From Polydactylus sextarius (lineage: Eukaryota; Chordata; Actinopteri; Polynemidae): a DNA stretch of 64,000 nt. The number at the start of each line of letters is the position of its first letter. Position 1 is the first letter of the stretch. Shown piece by piece: positions 33,040 through 45,552 of the stretch. The stretch covers positions 15,266,305 through 15,330,304 of the forward strand of contig CM028931.1 in the NCBI GenBank assembly GCA_016801845.1, in the 5' to 3' direction. Below the pieces are notes generated by a model that was not told the origin of the DNA, searched no databases, and saw only the letters and a list, made by a program, of their open reading frames with translations. The translations under genes and the position numbers were made by a program.

Positions 33040-33535
33040 CTTACCCCCTTTTTTGGGTAGAGGTTGAAAACGTTCCTGTAGGAAATGAGACGCCTCTACT
33101 TCACCGTCACGCGTCGTCAGAAGCCGTCGCTAGTCGCTACGGTAAAGACGACGGCGAACAAACAAACAAAGATGGCGTCGACAGACTCGTTCGTGTCCGT
33201 CAAGCTGGCGACGGATTAAAAACTGACAAGATGTTCGTTTGCATTAATCTTAAACAGAGTCCTGGTATCAGATGAATGGAAAGAGAGAACTAGCGACCGC
33301 TAAGCTAACGCTAATGCTAACAAACGTTATTGATTAGCGGTTAGTTAGAGATAAGTTCAACTTATTGATTCATTTTTTAATTTAAAGCGCTAACTTTTTT
33401 AACAACTGCATCCTTGTCCTGGTGCATGCTGGGAAATTTCTCATCCCTCCTTCTTCGTTTTGAAGTAGCTGGTCCTGGACCAGCTTCGTCTGGAGGGTTG
33501 TGACCCCTCAACCTTCATCCAGAAGAGAATAAAGA
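33040..33535 (+). repeat. Dispersed repeat family D, near full length
   Basis: Same blocks as at 27.33 kb, with the reading frame ATGGCGTCGACAGACTCG and an internal deletion around 33.25 kb. It extends a little further upstream (TTTTTTGGGTAGAGGTTG). Confidence 0.85.
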
Positions 33536-33907
33536 CAGATAAACCTTCCAAGAAATGGATTAAAAACATTTTTATCTTCTGTGACAGAGAGTTAGCTCTT
33601 CAAATGTTTAAAAAGCGAGTCTGTGAGGTTACAGGTGATGGTAAAGTGACTCGATTATTTCAGCACGTTCATTTTGTCGAAGCCAAACTTGGTCGCTTTG
33701 TATAAAGAGCTCATCCTGGCTTTTTATTGGATTTAGTGAAATTTACACTCCGGCAGCTTCCTGCCAAAGCCACTAACTCTTTCCCCTAAGAGCCCCTGAA
33801 ACTGTATGAAAAATACATCAAATATGAAAAACTATCCATCTCTGTCATTATACAACAACAAGAACAAAGCTGCTTTCTTGTCAGGATACTGACTTTTACA
33901 GCCTGGA

Positions 33908-33910
<3 letters not shown>

Positions 33911-33940
<30 letters not shown>
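33911..33940. repeat. (GT)n microsatellite
   Basis: 15 GT dinucleotides. Confidence 0.95.
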
Positions 33941-33941
<1 letters not shown>

Positions 33942-34599
33942 TTTTGGCGTGATATAATTCGTAACCATCCGTTGCGTAATCGTGACGTCTTTCACAACAA
34001 CTAGCGTTTCAAAAGGAGCATTAACAAATCGAGATCTCAACCAGCCGGCTGAGCTGATGTTAGCTGAGTTATCTGGTTAACATCTGGAAACGTTTGTAAA
34101 AACTAGTGTTTCGCACAGAATGGCAGCTGTTCTCAGATGAGCAGATAACAAAGGGGAAGTGGTGTCTCTCTCTTTGCGGTTGTCGCGTTAAACTGTGAAG
34201 TGTCAATAACACTGGAGGTTTGAATCTGTTGTAAACAAGTAGGTTGGTTTGGTTTTCTTGAACCACTATAATGGACACTGCTGCTGAAGGATTAAAAAAA
34301 AAAAAAAAAAGGGTGGTTCATATCTACTAGTGAGGGTTGGTTCTGGTCTGATCTTTGCTTGTTTATCTTAAAGGTGCAGTTTGGTTTTGGTCGGCGTCAA
34401 CGCCTCAAAAGGGGGCGGGTCCAGTCAGTAACAGGAAGTGGACCAAGCACACATGTTGTCACTTTGTGCTTTGATGGTTGCTTCAGGATGATCACAGCAT
34501 GATGGACAATGATTTGTCAATTTCTTGTCTGAACTGAACAGTTATCTAATTTTCTATCTAATAGATTTTGTTTACATCTTATGGACTGTTTGAGGTTTG

Positions 34600-35110
34600 T
34601 CTAGAGAAGAAATACAAGTACTAGAGACGAGGTACAGACACTAGAGTAGAAGTACAGACACTAGAGTAGAAGTACAGACACTAGAGTAGAAGTACAGACA
34701 CTAGAGTAGAAGTACAGACACTAGAGTAGAAGTACAAGTACTAGAGTAGAAGTACAAGTACTAGAGTCGAAGTACAGACACAAGAGTAGAAGTACAGACA
34801 CTAGAGTAGAAGTACAAGTACTAGAGTAGAAGTACAGACAGTAGAGTAGAAGTACAGACACTAGAGTAGAAGTACAGACACTCAACCAAAGTTCAAGTCG
34901 TCACTAGAATGATTCTCCAGTAAAAGTCTTAAAGTATCTAGTATTTACTGTACTTCAGTATGACAGTAATCTATAAGTAAATGTAGTTAAGTGTAGAAAG
35001 TAAAAGTACAAGTACATGTTAATAAAAACAGAAGAATATGATGAAGTTTATCCAGCACTTTAAAACATGGAGCTACAACAATCTTCATAGACGACGAATG
35101 AGTCTGAACT
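34600..35110. repeat. Minisatellite-bearing dispersed repeat
   Basis: Fourteen or so 20-base units (ACTAGAGTAGAAGTACAGAC, with AAGT variants) are followed by the unique tail that matches 6285-6515 in inverted orientation. Confidence 0.85.
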
Positions 35111-35439
35111 AAACAACTAAAGTTTCTCCATCATCCACCTTTAAGATGGAGCAACATCCATCCTCAGACATGGAGGTGATGATCTAAACAGTGTCACTTT
35201 GTCGTGTGTGGTTTCACTTTGACACTCAACAACATTCAGTAAAAACCAAAGTAGATCTAAAAGTAGTTTTTGACGCTTGATTAATCATCACCAGAGCTTG
35301 TTGTTGTCAGTTGTGGAGGAGGAGAGGATATGATGAAGAGAAACAATGGCAGGGACGGCGCTGAGCGAAACAAAAGAGCAGCGATGACTGTGAAGAGGTT
35401 CGGTACTAATACCTATTGATGTATGGGCTCACTCTTCCT

Positions 35440-35840
35440 GTTTTACAGTAAACGTGTACTTGTTGTATCTTAGCAACCCGGCGATGGACACGAATAACAA
35501 TTTGCTCATTTTCATCCATCTCATTTTCCTGGATGATAAACAACACTTGAACACACGACGGATCCTTCAGACGGGCTTCAAAACGAGTCCACTGCCGCGT
35601 GTCAATAGGTTTGCTAATTCTTCCTTTGTACGGCCGCTGATTTACACAGTTATTGAAGTATGTTAGCGCTGACGTTGATGTCTGCGCCGCTCGCGCTTGT
35701 GTTGTTTTCATAACCAAGCTCATTAAACCAGGCATCATAGGTCTCGTTCAAGTATGTGAGTTTTCTTTGGCCCTGATCACTGGAGTATTTATTTCTTGAC
35801 CTCTGGGATAGTTTCTCCTCTTTCGCTCCCTCCATCTTTT
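35440..35840 (-). pseudogene. Coding-like segment of unknown origin in two overlapping frames
   Basis: Minus strand, one frame from ATG at 35835 contains QRKLTYLNETYDAWFNELGY and ends at 35650. A second frame covering 35738-35406 contains CVNQRPYKGRISKPIDTRQW and VLFIIQENEMDENEQIVIRV. Residue composition looks protein-like rather than translated noise, and the two could be halves of one reading frame separated by a frameshift. I do not recognise the family, and no splice sites of quality flank it. It may be a decayed transposon or retro-gene fragment, or chance. Confidence 0.3.
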
Positions 35841-36009
35841 TGCATTCATCCGTCTGTTTGTGTAGCTTTTGTACGTGTTGTTTGTGTTTATACCGATGCA
35901 GGAAAACAACGTCAAAACTGTCTTTTTAAGTCTGTCTTGTTTGTTGAAGATCAACAGCAAGACTGAAACCTCTGGTTTACTGTTCTGCTTCCTCTGTGCA
36001 GCTGTGATT

Positions 36010-38110
36010 CAGTGAGTAGTTGTACAGACACTAGAGTAGAAGTACAGACACTAGAGTAGAAGTACAGACACTAGAGTAGAGTACACTAGACACTAGAAGT
36101 ACAGACACTAGAGTAGAAGACAGTACAGCACAGTAGTAGAAGCTAGAGTAGAGTAGAAGTACACAGACACTAGAGTAGAAGTACAGACACTAGAGTAGAA
36201 GTACAGACACTAGAGTAGAAGTACAAGTACTAGAGTAGAAGTACAAGTACAAGTACTAGTAGAAGTACAGAAGTAGTACAGACACTAGAGTAGAAGTACA
36301 GACACTAGAGTAGAAGTACAGACACTAGGACTAGAGTAGAAGTACAAGTACAGACACTAGAGTAGAAGTACACTAGAGTAGAAGTACTAGAGTAGAACTA
36401 GAGTACTAGAGTAGAAGTACAGACACTAGAGTAGAAAGCAAGACAAGTACACAGACACTAGAGTAGAAGTACAAGTACTAGAGTAGAAGTACAGACACTA
36501 GAGTACAGAAGTACAGACACTAGAGTAGAAGTACAGACACTAGAAGTAGAGTACAGTAGAAGTACAGACACTAGAGTAGAAGTACAGACACTAGAGTAGA
36601 AGTACAGACTAGAGTAGAAGTACAGAGTAGAAGTACAGACACTAGAAGTACAGACACTAGTAGAAGTACAGACACTAGAGTAGAAGTACAGACACTAGAG
36701 TAGAGTAGAAGTACAGACACTAGAGTAGAAGTACAGACACTAGAGTAGAAGTACAAGTACTAGAGTAGAAGTAGAGTAGACACTAGAGAAGTACAGACAC
36801 TAGAGTAGAAGTACACAGACACTAGAGTAGAAGTACAGACACTAGAGTAGAAGTAGAAGTACAAGTACTAGAGTAGAAGTACAGACACTAGAGTAGAAGT
36901 ACAGACACAGAAGTACAGACACTAGAGTAGAAGTACAGAAGTACAAGTACTAGAGTAGAAGCACAAGAGTACTAGACACTAGAGTAGAAGTAGAAGAGAG
37001 TAGAAGCACAGACACAGACACTAGAGTAGAAGTACAGACACTAGAGTAGAAGTACAGACACTAGAGTAGAAGACACAGACACTAGAGTAGAAGTACAGAC
37101 ACTAGAGTAGAAGTACAGACACTAGAGTAGAAGTACAGACACTAGAAGTACAGACACTAGAGTAGAACACAAGTACTAGAGTAGAAGTACAAGTACTAGA
37201 GTAGAAGTACACAAGTACTAGAGTAGAAGTACAGACACTAGAGTACTAAGAAGTACAGACACTAGAGTACAAAGTACAGACACTAGAGTAGACAAAGTAC
37301 AGACACAGTACAGACACTAGACTAGAAGTACAAGTACTAGAGTAGAAGACACAAGTACTAGAGTAGAAGTACAGACACTAGAGTAGAAGTACAAGTACTA
37401 GAGTAGAAGTACAAGACACAGAGTACTAGAGTAGAAGTACAAGTACTAGAGAAGAAGTACAGACACTAGAGTAGAAGTACAAGAGAAGAAGTACAGACAC
37501 TAGAGTAGAGTAGAAGTACAAGTACTAGAGTAGAAGTACAGAGTACTAGAGAAGTACAGACACTAGAGTAGAAGTACACAGTAGTACAGACACTAGAGTA
37601 GAAGCACAGACAAGTACAGACACAGACACTAGAGTAGAAGTACAGACACTAGAGTAGTACAGAGTACACAGAGTAGAAGTACAAGTACTAGAGTAGAAGT
37701 ACAAGTACTAGAGTAGAAGTACAGACACTAGAGTAGAAGTACAGACACTAGAGAGTAGAAGACACTAGAGTAGAAGCACTAGAGAGTACTAGTAGAGTAG
37801 AAGTACAAGACACTAGAGTAGAAGTACAGACACTAGAGTAGAAGTACAGACACTAGAGTAGAAGTACAGACACTAGAGTAGAAGTAGAGTAGAAGTACAG
37901 ACACTAGAGTAGAAGTACAGACACTAGAGTAACTAGAGTAGACAGACTAGAGTAGAAGTACAAGTACTAGAGTAGAAGTACAAGTACTAGAGTAGAAGTA
38001 CAAGTACTAGAGTAGAAGTACAAGTACTAGAGTAGAAGAACAGACACTAGAGTAGAAGTACAGACACTAGAGTATAAGTACAGACACTAGAGTAGAAGTA
38101 CAGATACTAT
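36010..38110. repeat. 20-bp minisatellite array, ~2.1 kb, highly irregular
   Basis: Built from ACTAGAGTAGAAGTACAGAC and a variant with AAGT in place of GACA. The start and the last ~300 bases are regular, whereas the middle is broken by frequent small insertions and deletions (for example GTACACTAGAGTA). A polymorphic VNTR is likely; exact length should not be trusted. Confidence 0.92.
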
Positions 38111-38749
38111 CGTTCATCAAGCTAACTAGCTGTAGTAACTAACCATCTGTTTCAAACCGGCAAAATCAAATCAGAGGACAGTCAAGATGACACACGCAGC
38201 TTCATTTATCAAATTTCAGCTCTTATAGTCTCAGTCCGAGCTGTTTCACACCGAGTCGTTTATGTTTGATGCAGAGGAACAAGGAGCAGTCACGGACCAA
38301 AACAAAGAGGTTAAAGAGGGTAAATATTGGACATTGATCAGTGATTATTGATCTGTTTTTGACATATCAACTCAAAACGTGTCAATATTCTGCTTCTCTC
38401 TAAGTAGTTGTGAATGTAACCATACATTTCCATACATTTTTGAGTAACAGGAAATATTAGAAGTGTAGGAAGTGAGGGAGGGGGGTGGGTGTTGTTACTT
38501 TGAAGCTGAACGGATACAGTGGTTAAAGCTGTGTAGTAGATCACAAGGGCATCTCAGCGTCAGGTTATGCAACGCTGTTTACAACCAAAGCCTAAAAGAG
38601 TTGTTTTGTCAATGTGGAGACTCAATAGAAGTGATGATATAAATAAACAGCGACATGCAAATAACGGAAATAAGTTCTGCCTCATCTTCTTTGTTTTGGC
38701 TTGTTTGCTGTCTGTTCTTTGCTTTGACAACAAAAGGATTGTTGCTACT

Positions 38750-39000
38750 GTCCACTGTGTTAGTGTGTCAGTGTGTGTGTGAAGCTGAGGGTGGAAAAGA
38801 GTGTGGAGGCAGCAGGAGGGGCAGGTCAGGTTTGATCTTGCTGCTGCAGGAGGGAGCGAGCGAGAACGTGCAGTGGTAGCGGTGGGTGAAAGGGCATCGT
38901 CGGCTGCCAAAAAAACGCCGAAACGCCGCCGCGCTGTCCGCTGTGCAAACGCACACAAAGCGAAACCCCACGTTTGGCTTACCGCTGTGTTTTCTGTGTA
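38750..39000 (+). promoter_or_regulatory. GC/CpG-rich patch inside mast4 intron 1, possible alternative promoter
   Basis: Composition shifts from AT-rich to GC-rich with GGGAGCGAGCGAGAACG and AACGCCGCCGCGCTGTCCG. Open frames on both strands are a by-product of the composition. Mammalian MAST4 has several start sites, which makes an internal promoter plausible; there is no direct evidence. Confidence 0.3.
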
Positions 39001-40418
39001 ATCAAATAGGCATTAAAGTCCATGCAGATGTAGCAGACGTGGGTAAAAAAAAAAAAAAAAAATCTTTTCAATAACACAACCGACGGAGGGCGGGTGTGTG
39101 GGTTTTTACTGATCAGCTAAACCAGAACAAAATGAATGAAAGTCAATGGAAAGATTACCCTGAATCACACATATCTTGTATCTCAATTTAAACAATAACT
39201 ATTAGTGTGTTTGTGGTGTAATTGTTGATTTATCTGCTTCTGAAAACACGTAACTGGTTCGACTACAAACCAAACAGTCTCGTTTTTTTCCCCCGGCTGA
39301 AGAGAGAACGAGGAGCAGGTGATAAAACTCACCAGGTCAGATGTTTTCCTCGATTAGCTGTAGCTAGCTGCACCTCCAGAACAGTAGGGGGCGGTGCGTT
39401 TCTTTCCGTTCTGATTATCGACTATCGTTGATTGTTTATTTACCGCCCGGCCTCGTTCCTCCACTAACAGCGAGACCGACTTAAGACGTTTGTTGAGTTG
39501 GAACTGATCGAGCTAACTAAGCTAACGTTAGCCGTCAGAGACGAGCGTCGTGGTCTAAAGTAACGTTCGCTGCCTGTCACTAAACAGAGCTCTCTCCGTG
39601 TCAAACATTATCTTTAACATCCACAAACATCACGTGTTAAAACAGGACCAGAAAATCATTTTTACCAGTATACGACCCAATGACCAGAAGTTGATGGACG
39701 TGATTTAGGCTTCTTAAAAAGGCCTGATGTTTCTGCTTTGTGGTGCATCAGCCACAGCTGCAGAGAACAGAGCTGTCTGCAGCTGTGGTAACCTGGTTTA
39801 TAACATTGAACAGACTCCAAACGTTGCAAATATCTGATTATTCTGCTTCCTTTTATGAGCTGATGATCTGATCCGCTTGCTTCTCTTAGAAACGGTGCAG
39901 ATAAAAAAAAAAAAAAGAAGAAGAAGAAACGCAGCTGTTCCTTCCTTCTGCGATACGACCGACCTCCGCCGGGTCGTAACGACACGCTCGCCGTGGATCG
40001 CGACGACCTGCGGGTCGTAACCTGATGCCTCCGCCTCCGAGCTTCACCTTCAGATTGTTTCACGTTTACCTTTTTAAGCTGCTTAAAGATTCGTCGCTTT
40101 GTTATTTGTTATTATCCGCTCGGTTGAAATTGCATAATCGTCCGTCGGCTTCTTTATTTCATTGCGATTGAATGAGAGCGTCTTTCATGTGGGTTATGAT
40201 ATTAATGCGCTTCGCCACAGAAGCATCTTGTTATGTAAGAAACCGAACCAAACAAAGCTAACAAAGCTAAGCTAGCATTAGCAGGCTATCGTGTATGTGT
40301 CCGGGATGTTTTTGTACCTCATGAATTAAAGGCGCGACCGGAAAGAGGAACAAAGAAAACGACAACAGAAATCTCTTGCTGCACCTGAACACCTCAACTA
40401 GCCTCCTATGTATTAGCA

Positions 40419-40953
40419 AAAATGAACGTCCGAATACTTTAGTAGTCTTCCAGTAGAAGGAGAAAGGTTCCCGGATGACTTCCTACTTCCCGTAGGATTT
40501 GTGAGCGTACAAGCGAACCGCGCTACGCTATCCCAGAAGTCAGCGGGAGGTTGGAAAAACACAGAAAAACTTCAGCTGCTAAAAGTGACGGGAGATACGA
40601 TACCGATACTTTCTTCGTTCACGTCACTGACGCGAGTAAAAAGTAGCGATGCTAACTAGCTAACTAGTAGCTAAACCAACCGCAAAATCACGACGTTGAT
40701 GTAAACATCCGGGTCACAGGACGGGCAAGATGGCGGCGTTGTAGTACGTCCAAATTGTGCTACTACTGGCTGGTTGATATGTAGCAGCTACCGCTGTAAC
40801 AGTCAAATAGTAGCAGTGTGTACTAAGGATTTGGATGCAGCCTCTGGCAAAAATGAACGTCCGAATTCCTTGGTAGTCTTCCAGAAGAAGGAGAAAGATT
40901 CCCGGATGACTTCCTACTTCCTGTAGGATTTGTCAGTGTGCAGGTGAACCACC
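40419..40953. repeat. Local direct duplication, ~105-bp units 430 bp apart
   Basis: The segments 40419-40525 and 40849-40953 both read AAAAATGAACGTCCGAAT, GTAGTCTTCCAG and CCCGGATGACTTCCTACTTC with few differences. Confidence 0.8.
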
Positions 40954-41199
40954 TGGAGTTTGGTGGGTTTGGTTTTGTTTTCTTTCATTATCTTTGTGCT
41001 TCATCATAACTGAACTTTGTGGTGACGTTTAAGGTGTTTTTTTTTAAAGATTTGTCACGTCGCTTTGCTCCTACGAGGATAAAACACTGATTATCGTCGT
41101 CTTGTTTCCACCGAATGTGAATCTTTTATTTTAGGAACGAGTTCGGTTGGGGCAGTCGGCCGATTGTCATCACTACCATCTGGGTTTTGTGATAGTTTG

Positions 41200-41470
41200 A
41201 GGGAAAAAGCTACTGCACAGGGAACTTGGATGGAAGAAATGTGTTATCAGAGCTGCGAAATTCTGGGAATTTGGAAACTTTCCATGGGAATTGACAAGAA
41301 TAAACTGGGAACTTGGTAGAAAACATACTGTAGCATAATGTTTTTAAACAATCAGATTTTGATGTGAATACAGTTTTGTAATTGATTGTATTTATGTTGG
41401 TATATGACTGGAAATTTAACAGAAATTATCCGGGAATTTTCCGCTCCTTTGCAACCCCTAAAGACAGTGA
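41200..41470. repeat. Probable dispersed repeat
   Basis: The words GGAAACTTTCCATGGGAATT and GGGAATTTTCCGCTCCTTTG resemble a repeat I recall from many fish genomes. No second copy in the window. Confidence 0.4.
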
Positions 41471-42164
41471 CGTTCGACAACGTTTGAAACCAAAGCTTTT
41501 CTCGCTACAGATGTACAGATGTTATAATTAGCCACGTCGCCTAACGTTTAAGCAGAAGTTACCGGCTTTGTTCAGACACTCATGGGGCATTTTTTTTTTT
41601 TACAAGTTTGTTAAATGTGTGAAAACCAGAGTGGACAGGAGAGCGACACTTGTTTACAGCAACACAAAACTGATTGACAAATTCCCTCACAACTCGCTTG
41701 TGACGCAAGCAGATTTAGTAGATATTTGATTATTATTGTGTCTCTATTCTCTGAATTTATCAACAAAATCCTGCAGGAAACTAGAGTCTTCATCAACTTC
41801 GTAGCCTGAAGCTACTTTCACTGAAACCACATCATTTTGAAACGAAACGTTTGGGTGTTGCAGCGCTTCGTTTCTCTCTCTGCCTTCAGCAGAGCTGCTT
41901 CCTGGCACTGTGTTAAGTAGTGGGAGTTGCGGTGGTGGCGGTTGTTGTGTTTTTTGGCCAAACGAGCTAAAACGCACTTTTTAATAAAAGCTGAATCAAT
42001 CAATTGTCCACCCATCTATTTGGTTTTCAATCGGTGGCCGTACTCCATGTGTCCAGTCCAGTTCCAGCTCGTCTTTTTGGATCCTAAAGTGTTCCTAGAT
42101 GTATAATATCTACCGCGTGTTGAGGGTGTAGTCGACTTCACCAACGATTTGTGAGTCTCATATG

Positions 42165-43045
42165 CTGCCGACTGGTCAACAACTGGTCTGAGACCTGTAG
42201 CGTTCACACTACAAGACTTGTCAGTGATTGACTCCCGATCACACCGTGACGTCACCAAACTCTACGTCTGGTCACGTGAACTAGACAGGATGTAGCCGCT
42301 GCTTCTCACCGTGATTTACAGACGTTTATTGTTGACGAGCACCGGTGAAGACGCCGCCCCGACACAGACTAGACAGCTAAACCGGCGTGTAAACGTCACC
42401 ATGGCAACACGCTGGTTTTCACGGTGGAGCTGAAATCAGCAGCAGACCTCCCCGGTACCGGGTAACATCTGGATCAGACGTGGGAAGTTTGTAGAAACTG
42501 AAACTGAAACAAAAACCTGTTAAAACGTCAGAGTTTTAAACAGAGTTCTGAGTTACTGCTAACGTTTAGCATCGCTAATGTTTAACTTCAGTGACACTTA
42601 ACCTTGCTAACATTTAGCATCGCTAGCACTTAACATTGTTAACGTTCAACATCTTTAGCATTTAACATCTCTTAGCGTCACTGTACAAAAACTTGTTAAA
42701 ACATCAGAGTTTGCTAATACTTAGTGTCGCCACAGTTAATCGTTGCTAATGTTTAATGTTGGTAACACTCAACATTGCTAATTCTTGGCGTTACCTACAT
42801 TTAGATTTACTAATTGTTAGCACATTGCTAATGCTTAACATCGGCACCATTTAGTTTTACTAATGTTTAGCGTCTGTAACGCTTAACATTGCTAACTCTT
42901 AGCATTACTAACATTTAGCATCATTAGCTCCTTAAACATCAGACTTTTAAACGTGGTTGTGAGTGAATCAGTGAGACGGCAGCAGCGTTTATCTCACATC
43001 CCTCCTCTGATTGGCCGTCGCTCTTTGTGAGCCTGTTTCAGTAGC
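42165..43045 (-). mobile_element. Dispersed element, inverted partner of 1.39-2.20 kb
   Basis: The complement of this segment matches 1393-2200: GACGGCCAATCAGAGGAGGG, ACAACCACGTTTAAAAGTCT, a TTAGC/GCTAA array, GATGTTACCCGGTACCGG and CATCCTGTCTAGTTCACGTG occur in the same order. The array is longer here (42.54-42.93 kb) than at 1.51-1.68 kb. The edges are near GGTCTGAGACC-type inverted words. Confidence 0.85.
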
Positions 43046-43069
43046 TAACTTCGTAGCTAACTCTCCACC

Positions 43070-43200
43070 GTCGTGCTGTTTTCCCAACATGGCGGCCTCC
43101 GTCGAGCTCGCCCACTCTGTGTTTATATAAATGGTGATTTCAAAGCCCAACAGGACATTTTGATTTGTTGATGGAGGTGATTACTAATTAATGAGGTCGT
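43070..43200. repeat. Dispersed repeat shared with 24.94-25.06 kb
   Basis: Contains TTTGATTTGTTGATGGAGGT and TGATTACTAATTAAT as in the other copy, in the same orientation. Confidence 0.75.
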
Positions 43201-44914
43201 AGTTGCGACGGTCGTAGTTACTAATTGTTTTTTGTATTGGATTTAATCGAACGGCACAACAGTGGTGGAGATTCTTTTATTTCCTTATTGATTTAGGTTC
43301 AAATATGAGTTTAAATAAAAAGGATTATGTCTATTAAAAAGCACAAGACAAACCCACTACCAGCAGTGATGTAGCTCAAGACTCAAATTCCTTTTACTTG
43401 AAAATCGTCTCCTGAGGAAACGACTCACAGACTTCCCCTTTTTTAGTTAAGTTTCTGGTCAGTCTGGTCGTTTATATTCACTCTTCTTTTCTTCTTTCTT
43501 CCTTTTTTTTTTTTATTGTAGTTTCTCTCCTGCAGAACATTTGTAAAACATCTTCTCCTACATGAAATAAACACTGCTTCTGAGAGACGGTTTCGGCCTG
43601 TTTCTTATAAAAAAAAAAAAAAAAAAATCACGTTTAGTTTAGTTTAGTTTAGTATGTTTCGGACGAACAATGGACGACAGTGTTGCGGCACGTCTGGGTC
43701 ATAAGATCTCGTCGTTACAGATTGATTTTCAGCTTAAGGCGAAGCTGTGAGTTTTGGATCTTGTTTATATAATTTAAAAGAATCATGACATTGATTCCTG
43801 GAGAAAACTCATACGCATTTTTTTTTTTATAGTTGCGTTTCTCCAAAGAGGTCAGACTGTTCTTGGTTGACGGTAACAACACTGGCATCATGAATCATCC
43901 TGCAGAGAGACACAGAGAGAGAGACAGAGGGTATTTCCTTCCACCTTAAAGGCTCTGAGTCATTTCTATATCTTTGTATTCTCAGGGAGGGCCTCTTCCT
44001 CACACCACTGGGTATTGTTACGTGGTCAGAGCAACATGTAAGGTCATTATCTCCTTAGAGAACAATGAGCCGGTGCAACACGGTTTGTTTCTGTCTTCTA
44101 GTTCCCACGTTAACTTGTTGTAAATTTGCTTCTCTTCTGCCGAGACGCTCGTGCAAAACGGTACAAGTCTTGTCTTTAGCAGCTGATTCGCAAACTTGTT
44201 AAGCAATGAGCTGTGATGATCATAATTCGGAGGACACCCTGGGAATCCCCCCGTCTAAGCGGTTTGAGAACTTGAGCCTCCGCCCTTTAAATCTTTTTAT
44301 TTTTTTTGTGCTGAAAAACTTCAGTTCCAGCTTGTTGAATCTCCTCTTGTTAACATCATAATCGACGGCAGCAGCAGCAGCTGGCGAAGTGTTGTGTTTT
44401 TTCGTCTCCAGTATCTCACCAACTTTTTTTTTTTTTTTTTTAAATGTGGCACAAACTTAAGGATGTTTTGATAAGATCTCGATTAGATCGAGGTCAACGT
44501 GACCTGCAATAGTTTGCGAAGGCCAACGCCTGAAAAATAACTTCAGCAAACTTCACCTGGAGTCGAAGATGATGATGATGATGTTTTTGGACGCAGTTCA
44601 AATATCATTACGCTCTAGTTAGCTGTGATGTGAAGTGGTTGGCAAATGCGTGTAACCACGAACCAAACCTGTAATTCTGGTCGTTGCAGTTTCCTCGTGC
44701 TTAATAAAAAAACAGCGAGTGATTTAAAAGAAATGATGATAATAAAGTAAAGAGAAGCATTGATGGGTCGACGTCAAACGCGTTTGCATGTCTGAGAAAA
44801 GCGAAAATATTCAAACTAAACGTGCAACTCGGCTTCATGTTCATGCACAGAATTGAATGTTTGTCTGTGAACGATCTCATCCCTTAAATTTTCATTTATT
44901 TTTTGTCTTTTCAG

Positions 44915-45068
44915 TTGGACAACATCCTCTACCCTCCCTCCTCGTCCCTCAGGAAGTCCAGCAACCCCGAGCTGACTCATGGATTAAGTCCCGCGCTCAA
45001 ATTCAAACGGCACCTCAGCGAAGACGGCAGAAACGTTCGGAGAAGAAGCCTGGGGGGCGGTCTCACAG
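44915..45068 (+). CDS. mast4: mast4 coding exon 2
   Basis: Acceptor CTTTTCAG, donor ACAG|GTACGA, 154 bases (51 codons plus one base). It encodes [20 protein letters not shown] and later [20 protein letters not shown], ending GGGLTG across the junction. Human MAST4, as I recall it, has the order LDHIL, RKCSNPD, LKYKRQLSEDGRQLRRGSLGGALTG, so the match is nearly colinear. The RRRSLGG piece is a basic-serine cluster typical of phosphoregulated tails. The exon joins exon 1 in phase 0 and exon 3 in phase 1. Confidence 0.95.
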
Positions 45069-45552
45069 GTACGACTTCAAACAAGTGCATTATTGCGTTA
45101 TAAAAGCTCTCCAGCATCAAAGCTCGCTAAGGTAAAGCGACTTATCTTAGTGCAGGTTCTTATACAAATGTTAAGAAAGCGTAATCGCCGTCCAGCCGCT
45201 TTTTATCAAAAGTCTCCGTCACTCTCCGTCCTCACTCACCTTCACATGATCCCTTCAACGTTTTTCCGTCAGCTTGGAAGATTTATTTGCAGCCGCCCGA
45301 CCCCCGGAGGGAAAACGAAAAAAAGATTAATGTTAATCCTCGTGACGTTAATGGCAACAAACCAATGGCCATTTATCATTTATGAAGCACCAAGGTGCTC
45401 CTTAATGGGTAAATAAAGACATCTTATCCTTAACGGCCGCCATTTTGGCTCAGGAGTGAAAATCTGAATCTGAATATCTTTTGTGCAAAACAATAAAAGA
45501 CTACATCTGAAAACTATGAAGTAGTAAGTAAATATAAACAGATAAATTAATT

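Larger units (their letters stand above)
21453..44914 (+). other. mast4: mast4 intron 1 (23.5 kb)
   Basis: Bounded by the donor GTAATA and the acceptor TTTTGTCTTTTCAG. It contains many of the repeats listed separately, a 2.1 kb minisatellite, a CpG/GC-rich patch near 38.8-39.0 kb and a few candidate conserved segments. I see no exon that fits mast4. Confidence 0.8.

Noticed and set aside
36571..36756. Minus-strand frame VLLLYSSVCTST repeated
   Set aside because: Translation of the 20-bp minisatellite.
38560..39074. Cluster of overlapping frames on both strands
   Set aside because: Result of GC-rich composition with few stops; no splice pattern or protein family. Kept only as a possible promoter patch.
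41744..42258. Minus-strand frames next to the 42-kb element
   Set aside because: Looked briefly like a transposase end, but frames shift repeatedly and no catalytic pattern is visible.
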